Assembly: GCA_902788275.1 (NCBI GenBank) | Contig: CADAJV010000014.1 | Coordinates: 1 to 38,940 of the forward strand | Origin: an uncultured Bacteroidales bacterium | GTDB lineage: Bacteria; Bacteroidota; Bacteroidia; Bacteroidales; Bacteroidaceae | DNA: 38,940 bases | Direction of reading: 5' to 3' | The notes under the pieces: generated by a model | The model's input: only the letters and a program-made list of their open reading frames with translations | Told to the model about the DNA's origin: nothing | The model's database searches: none | Position numbers and translations under genes: made by a program | Part shown: positions 1-8,183 of the stretch, piece by piece | How positions within the stretch are numbered: position 1 is the first letter of the stretch | Layout: each line of letters begins with the position of its first letter

Positions 1-177
1 TTCTAATCAACGCTGCTATGCAATAAACATATAACTAACGCAGTCAGAATTGGCTGCATTATGAGTAATCTGTGCCAACATCTATATCATTACCAAAAAT
101 ATTGTCTTTTTTAGTGACAGCTTTTTCCTCATCCCGTCACACTCCCCTTTAGGGGGCTTGGGGGCTTCCCCTTGTAT

Positions 178-507
178 CTACAGCGTTCCCTCGAGTAGGT
201 CGTAGAATCGTTCGGGGTGCTTCGGGTCAATCAGCCAGTTCAGTTGTGCGGGGCGTGCATAGCCTTTGCGTCGTCCGTTGCAGAAGGGGTTGCTCATCAT
301 CCGCCAGATGCCCTCGCGGATAACGCTGTCGGGATAGTGTTTCATCAGGTAGCGGAAGCCCTTCACCTTGCGGCTGTCCACCACGTCGGTACGCGCTTTG
401 GCCATCATGCTGCGGATGCCCAGATAGCTCTCGCTGATGTCAATGGCCCTGTTGTAGAGATTCAGATAGGTGAGCGTTTGCTCGTCATACTTCAATTGTT
501 TCTTCAT
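178..507 (-). CDS. small phage-type hypothetical protein (109 aa)
   Basis: The protein has 109 residues and no family I can name with certainty. Its last 30 residues (tryptophan-leucine-isoleucine near residue 91, then a helix ending LLEG) resemble the short C-terminal helix seen in many phage replisome-organiser proteins, which is a weak pattern match. It begins inside the stop codon of the upstream BRO gene (ATGA overlap at 504-507), so the two are probably translationally coupled and transferred together. A role in phage or plasmid replication is only a guess. It is much shorter than a full replication initiator and could be a remnant of one. Confidence 0.6.
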   Translation of the reverse strand: MKKQLKYDEQTLTYLNLYNRAIDISESYLGIRSMMAKARTDVVDSRKVKGFRYLMKHYPDSVIREGIWRMMSNPFCNGRRKGYARPAQLNWLIDPKHPERFYDLLEGTL

Positions 508-1019
508 TTTCGGAAAAATTCTATTATTTTATTATTATTATTATTTCTTACTATTTTCTTTTGGTTACTTTTCTTTTTCTTTCTTTGTACCGTTTTATTT
601 CGGGTGTCCGTGCCTTCGATGTCCTCGTAGAATATCACCACGTTACGGCAGATCTCGTCGTATGTATCGCACATCACCGACTGGCGGTACACTTTCATCA
701 TGGCGTTGATAGCCTGCGGCAGCACCTCGCTGGTCACCCACCGCTTGAAAGCCTTCGCCTCCTTCAGCTTCGACGAGAGGATCAGCGCGTAGAGTCCGCT
801 CTCGTTGATGATGGTCATCTTCTGGTTTCCTCCAAGGGTGTAACATTTCGTTACCCCCTTGTCATCTTCATCCACATGGTCGCGCAAAGCCTTTTGTGGG
901 TTTTTGTACCCCAGTGCCTTGGCCACGTCCTTGCCCACGAAGAAGGTCTCGCCCCTCTCGTTGGTCATCGTCCGGACAGTGCCGAACATCTCATGATTGA
1001 AAATCTGTAAGTTTTGCAT
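504..1019 (-). CDS. BRO-N domain antirepressor-like protein
   Basis: Residues 1-110 match the BRO N-terminal DNA-binding domain of phage antirepressors: it opens with MQNLQIFNHEMFGTVRT, then VGKDVAKALGY, a conserved NESGLYALI stretch, and an AKAFKRWVTSEVLP helix. I chose the internal ATG at 1019 because the family starts right at this strand; the upstream ATG at 1031 adds only four residues. After the BRO-N domain the protein has no KilA-C or ANT domain. It ends in a lysine/asparagine-rich tail encoded by an AT-rich run (about 510-600), which looks like erosion or read-through into intergenic sequence. It overlaps the next gene by 4 nt. Antirepressors usually relieve repression of prophage genes; here it probably marks prophage debris. 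Confidence 0.85.
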   Translation of the reverse strand: MQNLQIFNHEMFGTVRTMTNERGETFFVGKDVAKALGYKNPQKALRDHVDEDDKGVTKCYTLGGNQKMTIINESGLYALILSSKLKEAKAFKRWVTSEVLPQAINAMMKVYRQSVMCDTYDEICRNVVIFYEDIEGTDTRNKTVQRKKKKSNQKKIVRNNNNNKIIEFFRK

Positions 1020-1102
1020 ATAAAAAAACAAATAAGGTGTCCTTACCTCTCAGGGAGGGACGTCCTTTCTCCCCTTGAGGTTTCTGATGGCAAAATAGCG
1101 CA

Positions 1103-1251
1103 GCGATTATGCGACTGAAAAGAAAAAATTCAATCGCATCTTCAATCGCAGGCAAAACCGTCCGCAAACCCTTTGTCAGTCGGGCGAAAAATTTTTTTCA
1201 AAAAAAATATGCGATCGAACGCCTAAGCACTCAATCGCATTTTCAATCGCA
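1103..1251. repeat. cluster of TCAATCGCA repeats upstream of the BRO gene
   Basis: The nonamer TCAATCGCA occurs at 1130-1138, 1142-1150, 1231-1239 and 1243-1251, as two pairs with 12-nt period. Inverted relatives lie at about 1103-1118 and 1209-1217. The cluster fills the gap between the BRO gene and the next minus-strand gene, so it could be an operator or iteron array. The function is inferred. Confidence 0.6.
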
Positions 1252-1264
1252 AAACGACTATGTT

Positions 1265-2227
1265 TTACTCTTCTTTTTCGCCTGTCACATATTCTTCTAC
1301 CCACCCCGAAAAGGGTTGTTTCTTCCCTTCGCCCATGTATCTTGCAAAGGTCCGGTCGTTATCTGTGACACCGGCTTGGGCTGCTACGCTTTGGTAACTG
1401 CCTTTTATCACTCCGGCATCCACCAGCAACCCTATAACATGACCCTTTATCTGAGTCTTCTTTTCCCGTTTACCCTTTATCGCCCAGTCCCGCGCGATGT
1501 CATCCTTCCATTCAGAGCCCATCAACGCAGCAATGAAATTGTCAGTCCACTGCTCATCATACTCCGCTTTTGCCCTCAGCTCCTTAAGCCAACCCATCTT
1601 CAGCAACTCTTGCAGATTTTTGGTGGGGGCAAAGTAATTTAATTTTTCCTCCTCCTTCGCCGACGGTTCTCCAGGGATGCCTATCTCCTCGTTAGTGTTT
1701 CCGTGATTAGTGTAATCTTCTTTCTGCTCGTATCGGGAGCCTTGTCCGTTCAAGATGTCAGTAATGATGCTTATCTCGTCGAGCAGCCCGAAAAATCTTT
1801 GAGTATCTTCACCCTTTATCCTGCGCGCAAACCTTCGCCAATTGTCATTATTCTCCTTTATTCCCTCAAAGCCGTTTATTATTCCCAAGGAAGCAAATTT
1901 TTCAATAAGCCCATAGCGCTTTTCCTTCAACTCATCCTCCGGATTGCGGCCGATGGGATTTTTCCAAATCTTCTTGATTGCTTCAAGCGAAGAGCGGAAA
2001 GACAAGATATATTGCAATGCAAAGTCAGCCTCAGGCGAGTCCTGCACAGCACTGCTGAATTCCCCCTCGTCAGCGGCCATGGCCTTGTCTGCCAGAGCCT
2101 GCAGTTCCTTCCACGCCTGCCTGCGCAGCCAGCCGAGGGAAAACATACGGTCAGCATCGCGCTGCATCATCCGTTGGCGGCGCTGCACCGGTTGAGACAT
2201 GGGATTGGTGTCACTCATAGCCATCAT
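1265..2227 (-). CDS. hypothetical protein (320 aa)
   Basis: I do not recognise the family. The protein is soluble and charged, with no signal peptide or membrane segment. The first 150 residues are helical with many arginines and tryptophans, followed by an acidic linker (about 165-200). The last 60 residues contain a glycine/valine-rich region that ends in a KKQPFSGWVEEYV-like segment. The reading frame starts inside the stop codon of the upstream gene (ATGA at 2224-2227), so both belong to one operon. A second ATG three codons in (2218) is an equally possible start. The neighbourhood of phage-like and restriction genes suggests an accessory role. Confidence 0.65.
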   Translation of the reverse strand: MMAMSDTNPMSQPVQRRQRMMQRDADRMFSLGWLRRQAWKELQALADKAMAADEGEFSSAVQDSPEADFALQYILSFRSSLEAIKKIWKNPIGRNPEDELKEKRYGLIEKFASLGIINGFEGIKENNDNWRRFARRIKGEDTQRFFGLLDEISIITDILNGQGSRYEQKEDYTNHGNTNEEIGIPGEPSAKEEEKLNYFAPTKNLQELLKMGWLKELRAKAEYDEQWTDNFIAALMGSEWKDDIARDWAIKGKREKKTQIKGHVIGLLVDAGVIKGSYQSVAAQAGVTDNDRTFARYMGEGKKQPFSGWVEEYVTGEKEE

Positions 2228-2805
2228 TTCTTCTTCAAATCAAAGAAATCCCTCAGCCACACCTCCAGATAACCAAGGCTAAGGCTATACCCGTCGGTGC
2301 TGATATAGACATCATGCTTCTTGGCCAGACTCAAAGTCTCAGCCCTCACACTCTTGAAAAACTTTATGAAAGCCTCCCTGTCCCTGGAGCCCGGGGGCGG
2401 AAGCGTCTTCGTGATAAACGCGCTCAGCTCTCGTGCGCAAGCCACGTAATTATCCAAATAGCCGTGCGGCACGCCGCCGAAAAGAGAATCAATTACCGTC
2501 TGCTCCTGCTCAGAGAGCCCCAGCTCCTTGCCGCGGCGCAGATGTCCGTCCACCGCGCGCAGCGACTCCAGCAGCTTGGCTACATACGAAGCCTCCTCAA
2601 TCTCACCGTCCTCCGTGTGTTTTATGTCGTAGAAGCAGTTTTCGGCAATAAAATCCTGCACGGGCAAGTCATGGCTGCTGCCCCACCCAATAGCCTGGTC
2701 ATGCGCCAGCTTGGCCTCCTCGTAGGTCATCCTCGTCTCAGCCTCCTTGCCATATTTGGCCTCAATCTCCTGCAGCAGCTCCGCCGCACTCTTAGGTTCG
2801 CTCAT
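2224..2805 (-). CDS. hypothetical protein (193 aa)
   Basis: Unknown family. The 193-residue protein is acidic in its first half and predicted to be mostly helical, without signal peptide, membrane segment or metal-binding cysteine cluster. It is the first gene of a two-gene minus-strand unit with the 320-residue protein downstream, overlapping by 4 nt. A Bacteroidetes -7 box (TAACTTTG, read on the minus strand at 2840-2847) lies about 35 nt before the start, although no good -33 TTTG is visible. Confidence 0.65.
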   Translation of the reverse strand: MSEPKSAAELLQEIEAKYGKEAETRMTYEEAKLAHDQAIGWGSSHDLPVQDFIAENCFYDIKHTEDGEIEEASYVAKLLESLRAVDGHLRRGKELGLSEQEQTVIDSLFGGVPHGYLDNYVACARELSAFITKTLPPPGSRDREAFIKFFKSVRAETLSLAKKHDVYISTDGYSLSLGYLEVWLRDFFDLKKK

Positions 2806-2877
2806 ATCATTCGATTTAATTTTGTTTGTTTTCCGCCTACAAAGTTACGAAAAAAAAGAAAAATCCCCCCGCCAAGG

Positions 2878-2978
2878 CGAGAGAAGAAGCGTTATGACGT
2901 TATTAGAGAGAAGAAGCGTTATGACGTTATTACGTTATATCGTCATTCCGTCATCCCGTCATTCCGTCATCCCGTCAT
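2878..2978. repeat. direct repeats and CGTCAT satellite-like tract
   Basis: A 28-nt unit beginning agagagaagaagcgttatga is repeated in tandem at 2878-2905 and 2906-2933, followed by about six copies of a CGTCATTC/CGTCATCC heptamer to 2978. Related words (CGTTATATCGTTATGACGTC) reappear at 3737-3793 on the other side of the four-helix-bundle gene. Confidence 0.75.
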
Positions 2979-3712
2979 GCGGGCCTTGTCCCGTTACACC
3001 TGGGATAATCGCTGCAGCTCCAGAACTCCTTGCCTGAATTGACACCTTTCTTCGCCACGCGCTTAATCATCGGCTTACCGCAGACAGGACAGAGGGGCGC
3101 ATCGGCCTGCACGCTTTGCTGCTTACGGTAGGAAAGGCGTTCTGCCGTCAAACCCTCCGCGAAGCCTCCTTCAACCTTGAACACCTCCAGTTGGCGTTCA
3201 ATCTGGCGACCAATCATCATGGTAAGTCGGTTGCAAAGCACCAACAGGCAGTTAGCCACGACAAGCGAATCTTCGCTCTTGAGCCAGTGGTCAAATTTAT
3301 GCTTTTGGGCAAGGATGTGAATGCTGCTTTTATGTTGCACATCATCACTATAGTCAGGTCTGTCCAGGCGTATGTCACTGACGGCCTTATACTCCGGGGA
3401 ATTGATTGACCATGGTATGCTCTCCTGACGCAACAGCCAGTTAAGGTAGTCGTTGGCCAGTTCCGAAAGCGTTGCACGGGCCACGTCCGTCAGTTTCATC
3501 TCCGTTTCCTTTGAGGTGGAGTGGCGTGAGTTGCCCTCAGCTATATTCGCAGGTGCCGAGCGAGCTGCTTGCGTCATCTGGTCGTACTGCCGTCCGCACG
3601 GATCGTTAGTATGATTCAGGAAACGCCCACAGAAATCCTGCGTCGCCAGCTGTATAACATTGGCAAGAACCCACGTGTCCAGCCAATAATATCCAAAGCG
3701 ATTGATTTCCAT
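2975..3712 (-). CDS. four-helix-bundle suffix protein with topoisomerase-type zinc finger
   Basis: The first 200 residues form a helical region of the four-helix-bundle (23S rRNA intervening-sequence protein-like) type, including the characteristic ARSAPANIAEGNSR segment near residues 50-63. The last 38 residues are a C4 zinc finger like those at the end of topoisomerase I, with cysteines at 208, 211, 233 and 239 and the typical SDYPRC ending. This is the architecture known as 'four helix bundle suffix domain-containing protein' in Bacteroidetes. Its function is unknown; nucleic-acid binding is inferred from the finger. The gene stands alone and is flanked on both sides by related CGTTATGACGT-type short repeats, as if it moves or is copied as a cassette. 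Repeat sequence runs into the last codons. Confidence 0.9.
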   Translation of the reverse strand: MEINRFGYYWLDTWVLANVIQLATQDFCGRFLNHTNDPCGRQYDQMTQAARSAPANIAEGNSRHSTSKETEMKLTDVARATLSELANDYLNWLLRQESIPWSINSPEYKAVSDIRLDRPDYSDDVQHKSSIHILAQKHKFDHWLKSEDSLVVANCLLVLCNRLTMMIGRQIERQLEVFKVEGGFAEGLTAERLSYRKQQSVQADAPLCPVCGKPMIKRVAKKGVNSGKEFWSCSDYPRCNGTRPA

Positions 3713-3736
3713 CGTTTCTTTATTATTTCATTGTGG

Positions 3737-3793
3737 CGTTATATCGTTATGACGTCATTTCGTAATGACATTATATCGTTATGGCGTCATTTC
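3737..3793. repeat. CGTTATATCG/CGTTATGACG repeats upstream of four-helix-bundle gene
   Basis: Alternating words GTTATATCGTTATGACGTCATTTCG and close variants occur twice here. They are related to the tract at 2878-2978 on the other side of the gene. Confidence 0.65.
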
Positions 3794-3897
3794 AGTCTGC
3801 GAAGTTAGGAAAATCCCCTAACTTTTTCTCTCATATCCGTGCATTATTTTCAGTCAAAAAACACACTTTTTTTCATCCCTCTAAGACACAATCAGAT

Positions 3898-3929
3898 ACC
3901 AAAAAAGCCCCCGAATGAGGGGGGGGCTT
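3898..3929 (-). terminator. intrinsic terminator of the small secreted protein gene
   Basis: An 8-bp stem AAGCCCCC (3905-3912) pairs with GGGGGCTT (3922-3929). Read on the minus strand it is followed by a run of six T. It lies about 50 nt after the stop codon at 3982. Confidence 0.8.
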
Positions 3930-3981
3930 AAACAACTAAGTCATAGCTTTGTTTTTTGTCAGTTCAAATTCCTTCGATCAG

Positions 3982-4212
3982 TCAGACATTCTTCTTGCAA
4001 TAGCTGCAGAGGTGACGGCCTTGTTTGACGGCCTCTTTCATTTTGACTTGCTTGATCTCGTCCTTGCAGTTGCCCAGACCTTCGCTGTTGCGGTTGATAT
4101 GATAGGCCTTGGCAGTCTTGCCAGTGCAGATAAATACCTTGGGGTTTTTCTTGGCTGTTGCGCTGCCACATAGCAGTGCCAGCGCCAGCAGGGATATTGT
4201 TAGGTGTTTCAT
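3982..4212 (-). CDS. small secreted cysteine-containing protein (76 aa)
   Basis: I start the gene at the ATG at 4212, which begins a clear signal peptide (MKHLTISLLALALLCGSATA); the longer frame back to 4251 puts 13 extra residues in front of it. The mature part of about 56 residues contains CTGKTAKAYH, then a GLGNC segment, and ends GRHLCSYCKKNV. The spaced cysteines and histidine look like a small treble-clef or Ada-like metal-binding fold seen in conserved Bacteroidetes hypothetical proteins. The role is unknown; it is presumably periplasmic. A strong terminator follows it. Confidence 0.75.
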   Translation of the reverse strand: MKHLTISLLALALLCGSATAKKNPKVFICTGKTAKAYHINRNSEGLGNCKDEIKQVKMKEAVKQGRHLCSYCKKNV

Positions 4213-4281
4213 TATTTTGTTTGTAAAAGTGGCTAATATAAACTCTAGCATTGATTATATATTTGATATTTGAGCCATAAA

Positions 4282-5475
4282 TTATCTTGCTTTATAATTG
4301 AATGATGTATCTTCTGCAGCCATCGAAAGATAAATATCTTCTTGTAAAACGTATTTCTTAACGTTGTTGGTAGAAAATCTTTTCTCGAAAACAACATTCC
4401 TATGATAATCCATATATTCCATGCGTTTAGGATTTATAAAATCACGATGGAGTCTAAATTGAGCCAAATAGTTAACCATATCCTCATTAAGGACTCTTGA
4501 AGGTTTAATAGTGCCTTCATCATCAAAGGTCATGTAACCTAAATCAAATAAAGAGTCTAAACTTTTGCTCAGTAACAAACCGTTATTTACATCAAATTGA
4601 GCGTTTTCGTCATTATTACAATGACTATATGGTTTAATGTGACTAGCGATGAGAACAGGATGGCTCAATCCTTCCAACATACACTTTGGAGTTTCACACT
4701 CAAAATGTATGCAGCTTTCTTCCTCTAATTCTGACTTATATACCCTCTGAAGGTATGGATCACGAACATTTTTCTTGGTTTCTTCATCGCCGAAGAGTCT
4801 ATCTGCATCAGTTTTGAAATATAACACATTATCGTGTAAAGTCAAATCATTAAGTTTGCTTAGCACATTTTTCAAATGTCTAACTTGATTATATTTCCTT
4901 AGAAAGAAATCTTCAACATCAACATTTGCATATTGACGATTTAAGTCTTCTTTGGTTACAAATTCTCCATTAAATCTTTGAATATCGATAGTCATCAATG
5001 TCGCTAATTCCTTTTCACTAAAAGAACCAACTTCCTCCAATGACTTGATGAAGAATGTTAATTGCTTTGTGTGAATATCATTTGTTGTAGAGTTCAAGAA
5101 ATTAGCGTATTTATAAACTATTTTAGACAGTATGCTTTTTCTTTTGCGCGCTGTTGTTGCATTTAAATATTCTCGCGTTTCTATGGGATAGCCTGAAAGA
5201 AATGGTCTGATAAAGCCTAGCTTAACCAACTGATTCCATTTTTTACGTTGAGTAACCCATGCATCCTCTTCTTTCTTTGCCAAAGAAGGGTATCTGCTTT
5301 GGAGAAATTTCCACGATTCTTTGTTTTTCTCAGGCGAATAGTCTTCAGCTCTATGGGCATCAATAAACTCAACACATGCAGCTAAGACACCTCTAAATCG
5401 GCTGCCCTCAAAATCAGTAAAGGCTGCAGTATAGTTCCAATACTCTTCATAAACTTGATTTACTCGATTTCTCAT
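4282..5475 (-). CDS. HNH restriction endonuclease of a type II R-M system
   Basis: The 397-residue protein ends in an HNH nuclease domain (HNH_2 type). A cysteine pair at 255/260 is followed by ASHIKPY (277-283, catalytic-type histidine 279), then VNNGLLLSKSLDSLFDLG (296-313) with the conserved asparagine and aspartates. The first 240 residues are a helical region without a known domain and probably carry target recognition. The gene lies 44 nt downstream of the adenine methylase in the same operon, the usual order for a methylase-first R-M system. The base composition is clearly AT-rich compared with the genes from 13 kb on, which suggests transfer. The recognition sequence cannot be read from the sequence. 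Confidence 0.88.
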   Translation of the reverse strand: MRNRVNQVYEEYWNYTAAFTDFEGSRFRGVLAACVEFIDAHRAEDYSPEKNKESWKFLQSRYPSLAKKEEDAWVTQRKKWNQLVKLGFIRPFLSGYPIETREYLNATTARKRKSILSKIVYKYANFLNSTTNDIHTKQLTFFIKSLEEVGSFSEKELATLMTIDIQRFNGEFVTKEDLNRQYANVDVEDFFLRKYNQVRHLKNVLSKLNDLTLHDNVLYFKTDADRLFGDEETKKNVRDPYLQRVYKSELEEESCIHFECETPKCMLEGLSHPVLIASHIKPYSHCNNDENAQFDVNNGLLLSKSLDSLFDLGYMTFDDEGTIKPSRVLNEDMVNYLAQFRLHRDFINPKRMEYMDYHRNVVFEKRFSTNNVKKYVLQEDIYLSMAAEDTSFNYKAR

Positions 5476-5519
5476 ACCTTTATAGTCTTGATATCTAGTA
5501 TATTATTAAATAGCATAAT

Positions 5520-6524
5520 TTATTTATCGTTCTTGACAACAAATAGATATTCTATATCTTTCTGTTTTTTTTCTTTGCCTGTTACTCTATAGGCGTAAGG
5601 CATTTCGTGTACTTCAATATTGTTGGAGTATTTTTCCAAAAGCACCAAGAGTTCTTCTTTTGAAGGTTTGGAGCGACTGTTATAACTCAACATCCAATAT
5701 TTGTATTTCCCCAGTTTGCTAAATAACTGATCAAATTGCTTGACAATAGTGTTTTTGTCAATAAAATTATTATCGAATGGCTCTACTATTCTACCTTCTA
5801 TATATGCATCTAGCAAGCCGTAGAATCCAAAATAATCATTCATTGTTCCTGCATATGGAGGATCGAGATATATTATATCGGCATCAATCTTTTCTATAGC
5901 TTTATATACGTCAAGGTTGAATGCTCTGTTCTTTTTTCCGTTATCAAAAACTGCATCGTTGTATTCTTTTAGGTTGTCTTCAAAATGGAACTGAAAACTT
6001 TGATTATGATAATGACGTCTTCTACCATATTTTGCATAACTCAATTCTTCGTCTCTAAGTTCAACAACCTTTTCCCATTTGATTGTAAATCGAGAATAAG
6101 GCATTTTCCGAATCATAGACCTGCGAATCAATGTAAAGGCTAAAGCTCTCTTGTACTTATCCTTAATCTTTATGATATTCTCATGAATCATATCAAGTTG
6201 CTTGCACTCATCTGGGAAATAGAATTGATTAGCAAAATTTTGAAACATAAAGCCCTCACAAGGTTCTCCCTTAAATATTCTATCAACATCCGTCGCATCA
6301 ATGATTTTGCCATTGTTCTCAATCAATGCCTGAGCAATATAGTAGTTTATCTTTAGAATATCATTTGCATATACGGTAAGTCCCTTTTCTTTCGCCATAT
6401 AACCGACAGAACATCCTCCACAGAACACGTCTAAAAAGGATGTTGCATCGTCTGGAATTAGTGAAGAAATCCAGTTCACTATTTTCTCTTTATTACCTAT
6501 ATAATTTACTGTTGGATAACTCAT
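5520..6524 (-). CDS. DNA adenine methyltransferase, D12/Dam class
   Basis: This transfers a methyl group from S-adenosylmethionine to the N6 of adenine. Motif X-like YIGNKEKIVNWI is at residues 8-19, motif I FLDVFCGGCSVG at 30-41, and the catalytic DPPY at 221-224. The 334-residue length is usual for the D12 class. Its start codon shares one base with the stop codon of the cytosine methylase upstream (TAATG at 6522-6526), so the two methylases are translated together. Having one m6A and one m5C methylase with one nuclease suggests an asymmetric recognition site, each enzyme protecting one strand. Confidence 0.92.
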   Translation of the reverse strand: MSYPTVNYIGNKEKIVNWISSLIPDDATSFLDVFCGGCSVGYMAKEKGLTVYANDILKINYYIAQALIENNGKIIDATDVDRIFKGEPCEGFMFQNFANQFYFPDECKQLDMIHENIIKIKDKYKRALAFTLIRRSMIRKMPYSRFTIKWEKVVELRDEELSYAKYGRRRHYHNQSFQFHFEDNLKEYNDAVFDNGKKNRAFNLDVYKAIEKIDADIIYLDPPYAGTMNDYFGFYGLLDAYIEGRIVEPFDNNFIDKNTIVKQFDQLFSKLGKYKYWMLSYNSRSKPSKEELLVLLEKYSNNIEVHEMPYAYRVTGKEKKQKDIEYLFVVKNDK

Positions 6525-7513
6525 TATAACATAGATTTTACAGCTTCAGCAATAGCCTTTGCTAAGACTGGAGGGACAGAGTTGCCCACCATTTGTTGTT
6601 GTTTGATTTTATTTCCAAGGAAGACATACGAATCTGGATAGGTTTGAATGGCAGCCAGTTCTCTTACAGTCAGTGCCCTATTTTGTTCATAGTGGAAAAC
6701 CTTACGCATATCTCCAGTTATACAAATAGACGGTTTAGAACTGTCATATCTGATATATTTCCGAATATCTCCTTTTTGAGGACGAATATCCTCTGGAATA
6801 TCATCTCTACCACCACCATCTTTGACATAAGACATTTTTTTGAGCATTTGCGCAGAATGAACCATAGCCTCATGATTAGGGATGTCTGAAGACTCGCCAC
6901 TCTCCAATTTTGGATAGTGACCGATGGCATCCTTAATTGTGGGTGGCTCTCCTTCGACCTTTTCAGGGAAATGTATTTTGTACATGAAATTATCAGTCAA
7001 CTTGCCAATAAACAATACACGATAGCGGTTTTGTGGAACACCATAATCAGATGCACACACAATACGTGCTTCAACGACATATCCCAGACTTTCAAAACAT
7101 TGTTTAATCTCTTCCCTTGTTCGACCATTAAGCCTTGTATAAAGTCTAGCGACATTCTCCATCACAAAGCATTTGGGCTTTACAAGTTTCACGACTCTAA
7201 CAAACTCCTTAAAGAGATGATTCCTTGGATCATCTGCAAATTTACGGCCAATATTTCCTGCCATACTAAATCCTTGACATGGAGGCCCACCGATAACAAC
7301 ATCAATCTCTTGGTCTTTCACAAGACTCAGAATCTTTTCATCTTCTAATTTTGTTATATCACATTCAATGAGATTGTGATTAGGAAAGTTGTGTCGATAT
7401 GTCTCACATATTTCATGGTCATATTCAACAGAAAATACATTCTCAAAACCAGCCCAATCGAAGCCCAAAGAAAATCCTCCAGAACCAGAAAATAAGTCTA
7501 TATATTTTGGCAT
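6524..7513 (-). CDS. DNA C5-cytosine methyltransferase
   Basis: All main C5-methylase motifs are visible: motif I DLFSGSGGFSLG (6-17), motif IV GGPPCQGFS (75-83, catalytic Cys79), motif VI ENV (119-121), a QNRYRV motif VIII, and a C-terminal GNSVPPVLAKAIAEAV motif X. At 329 residues it is a compact type II enzyme with a short target-recognition region (about 185-270). It is the first gene of the R-M operon. A promoter with -7 TAACTTTG and -33 ATTG lies directly upstream (7560-7590). It should protect host DNA from the downstream HNH nuclease. Confidence 0.95.
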   Translation of the reverse strand: MPKYIDLFSGSGGFSLGFDWAGFENVFSVEYDHEICETYRHNFPNHNLIECDITKLEDEKILSLVKDQEIDVVIGGPPCQGFSMAGNIGRKFADDPRNHLFKEFVRVVKLVKPKCFVMENVARLYTRLNGRTREEIKQCFESLGYVVEARIVCASDYGVPQNRYRVLFIGKLTDNFMYKIHFPEKVEGEPPTIKDAIGHYPKLESGESSDIPNHEAMVHSAQMLKKMSYVKDGGGRDDIPEDIRPQKGDIRKYIRYDSSKPSICITGDMRKVFHYEQNRALTVRELAAIQTYPDSYVFLGNKIKQQQMVGNSVPPVLAKAIAEAVKSML

Positions 7514-7559
7514 AATATCTTAATTTTATTTTATGTCTTTAAAGAGGCAGAATCAGCTA

Positions 7560-7590
7560 CAAAGTTAGTGCATTTTCGCGACACCGCAAT
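7560..7590 (-). promoter_or_regulatory. promoter of the R-M operon
   Basis: Read on the minus strand, TAACTTTG (7560-7567) fits the Bacteroidetes -7 box TAnnTTTG, and ATTG (7587-7590) lies 19 nt upstream in the -33 position. The methylase start codon is 46 nt downstream. Confidence 0.6.
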
Positions 7591-7719
7591 ATTTCATCAT
7601 TGAAAAATATTTCCCCCCCTGGAGATAGAGAGCACCACCAACTTCATACAGTCGCTCATCACTCCGAAGGAAGGTAAAGCCGACTGAAAAAACGGCAAGG
7701 TTTTCACAGAGCGAAATAT

Positions 7720-7921
7720 GTCTTTTTAGTCTTTTTAGTCACTAAAATAAAGACATATTTCCCTAAATAGGAATACCTCTCTTATAGAATTATATATTAA
7801 ATATATAATTTGAATTAAAGTTAACCCTCTATCAATCAGTGAAATAACATTTTTAATTGCCGAAAAATCGCCGTTGCAGAAAATATGTACAGTAATAAGT
7901 GACTAAAAAGACTAAAAAGAC
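7720..7921. repeat. MITE-like element with 24-bp terminal inverted repeats
   Basis: Positions 7720-7743 and 7898-7921 are exact reverse complements (24 bp; core word gtctttttagtc). They bound 154 nt of AT-rich non-coding DNA with a near-palindromic centre (tatattaaatatata at about 7791-7805). Each arm itself holds a repeated ctttttagt. The arrangement resembles a small non-autonomous element, but no target-site duplication is obvious. Confidence 0.6.
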
Positions 7922-8131
7922 TAAAAACTCTTAGTGTCCTATGTCACTAAACAAAATGCTGTAAACGCGGAAATTTGTTCTTATTGCGAAAGGGTTGTTT
8001 CTAACTCCGCAAAGGTTTCGTACTTCGGCGCGATCAGATTTGACTTTGGCGCGTTCAGAATAAACTTCGGCGCGATTAGATTTTTTTTTCTTGGGATAAG
8101 AAGCGGAAACGATAACGGAACAGCTTTTTTT

Positions 8132-8183
8132 GCAGAAAAACGTATAACGGATTTTGTCAGGTAAGGGTTGTGTCGTACTATTG
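8132..8183 (+). promoter_or_regulatory. shared CGTATAACGGATTT promoter element, copy 1
   Basis: CGTATAACGGATTTT starts at 8141; TACTATTG, a near-consensus -7 box, starts at 8176, exactly 35 nt later, with a TTTG (8153-8156) in the -33 position. The 31 nt at 8132-8162 match 12990-13020 with one difference. A second possible -7 box, TATATTTG, sits at 8258-8265, closer to the DUF262 start. Confidence 0.65.

Noticed and set aside
140-178. CCCCTTTAGGGG hairpin after the 109-residue gene as a terminator
   Set aside because: The stem is only four pairs, no T-run follows on the minus strand, and C/G-rich words of this kind are common intergenic filler in this genome.
2975-3712. Four-helix-bundle protein as Avd of a diversity-generating retroelement
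   Set aside because: No reverse transcriptase or template/variable repeat pair is present, and the C-terminal zinc finger points to the 'suffix' family.
7622-7687. Short frame (EIESTTNFIQSLITPKEGKAD) ending in TGA, possible 3' remnant of a lost gene
   Set aside because: Only about 21 codons look coding-like, an in-frame stop lies a few codons upstream, and I recognise no family, so it is not reported as a pseudogene.
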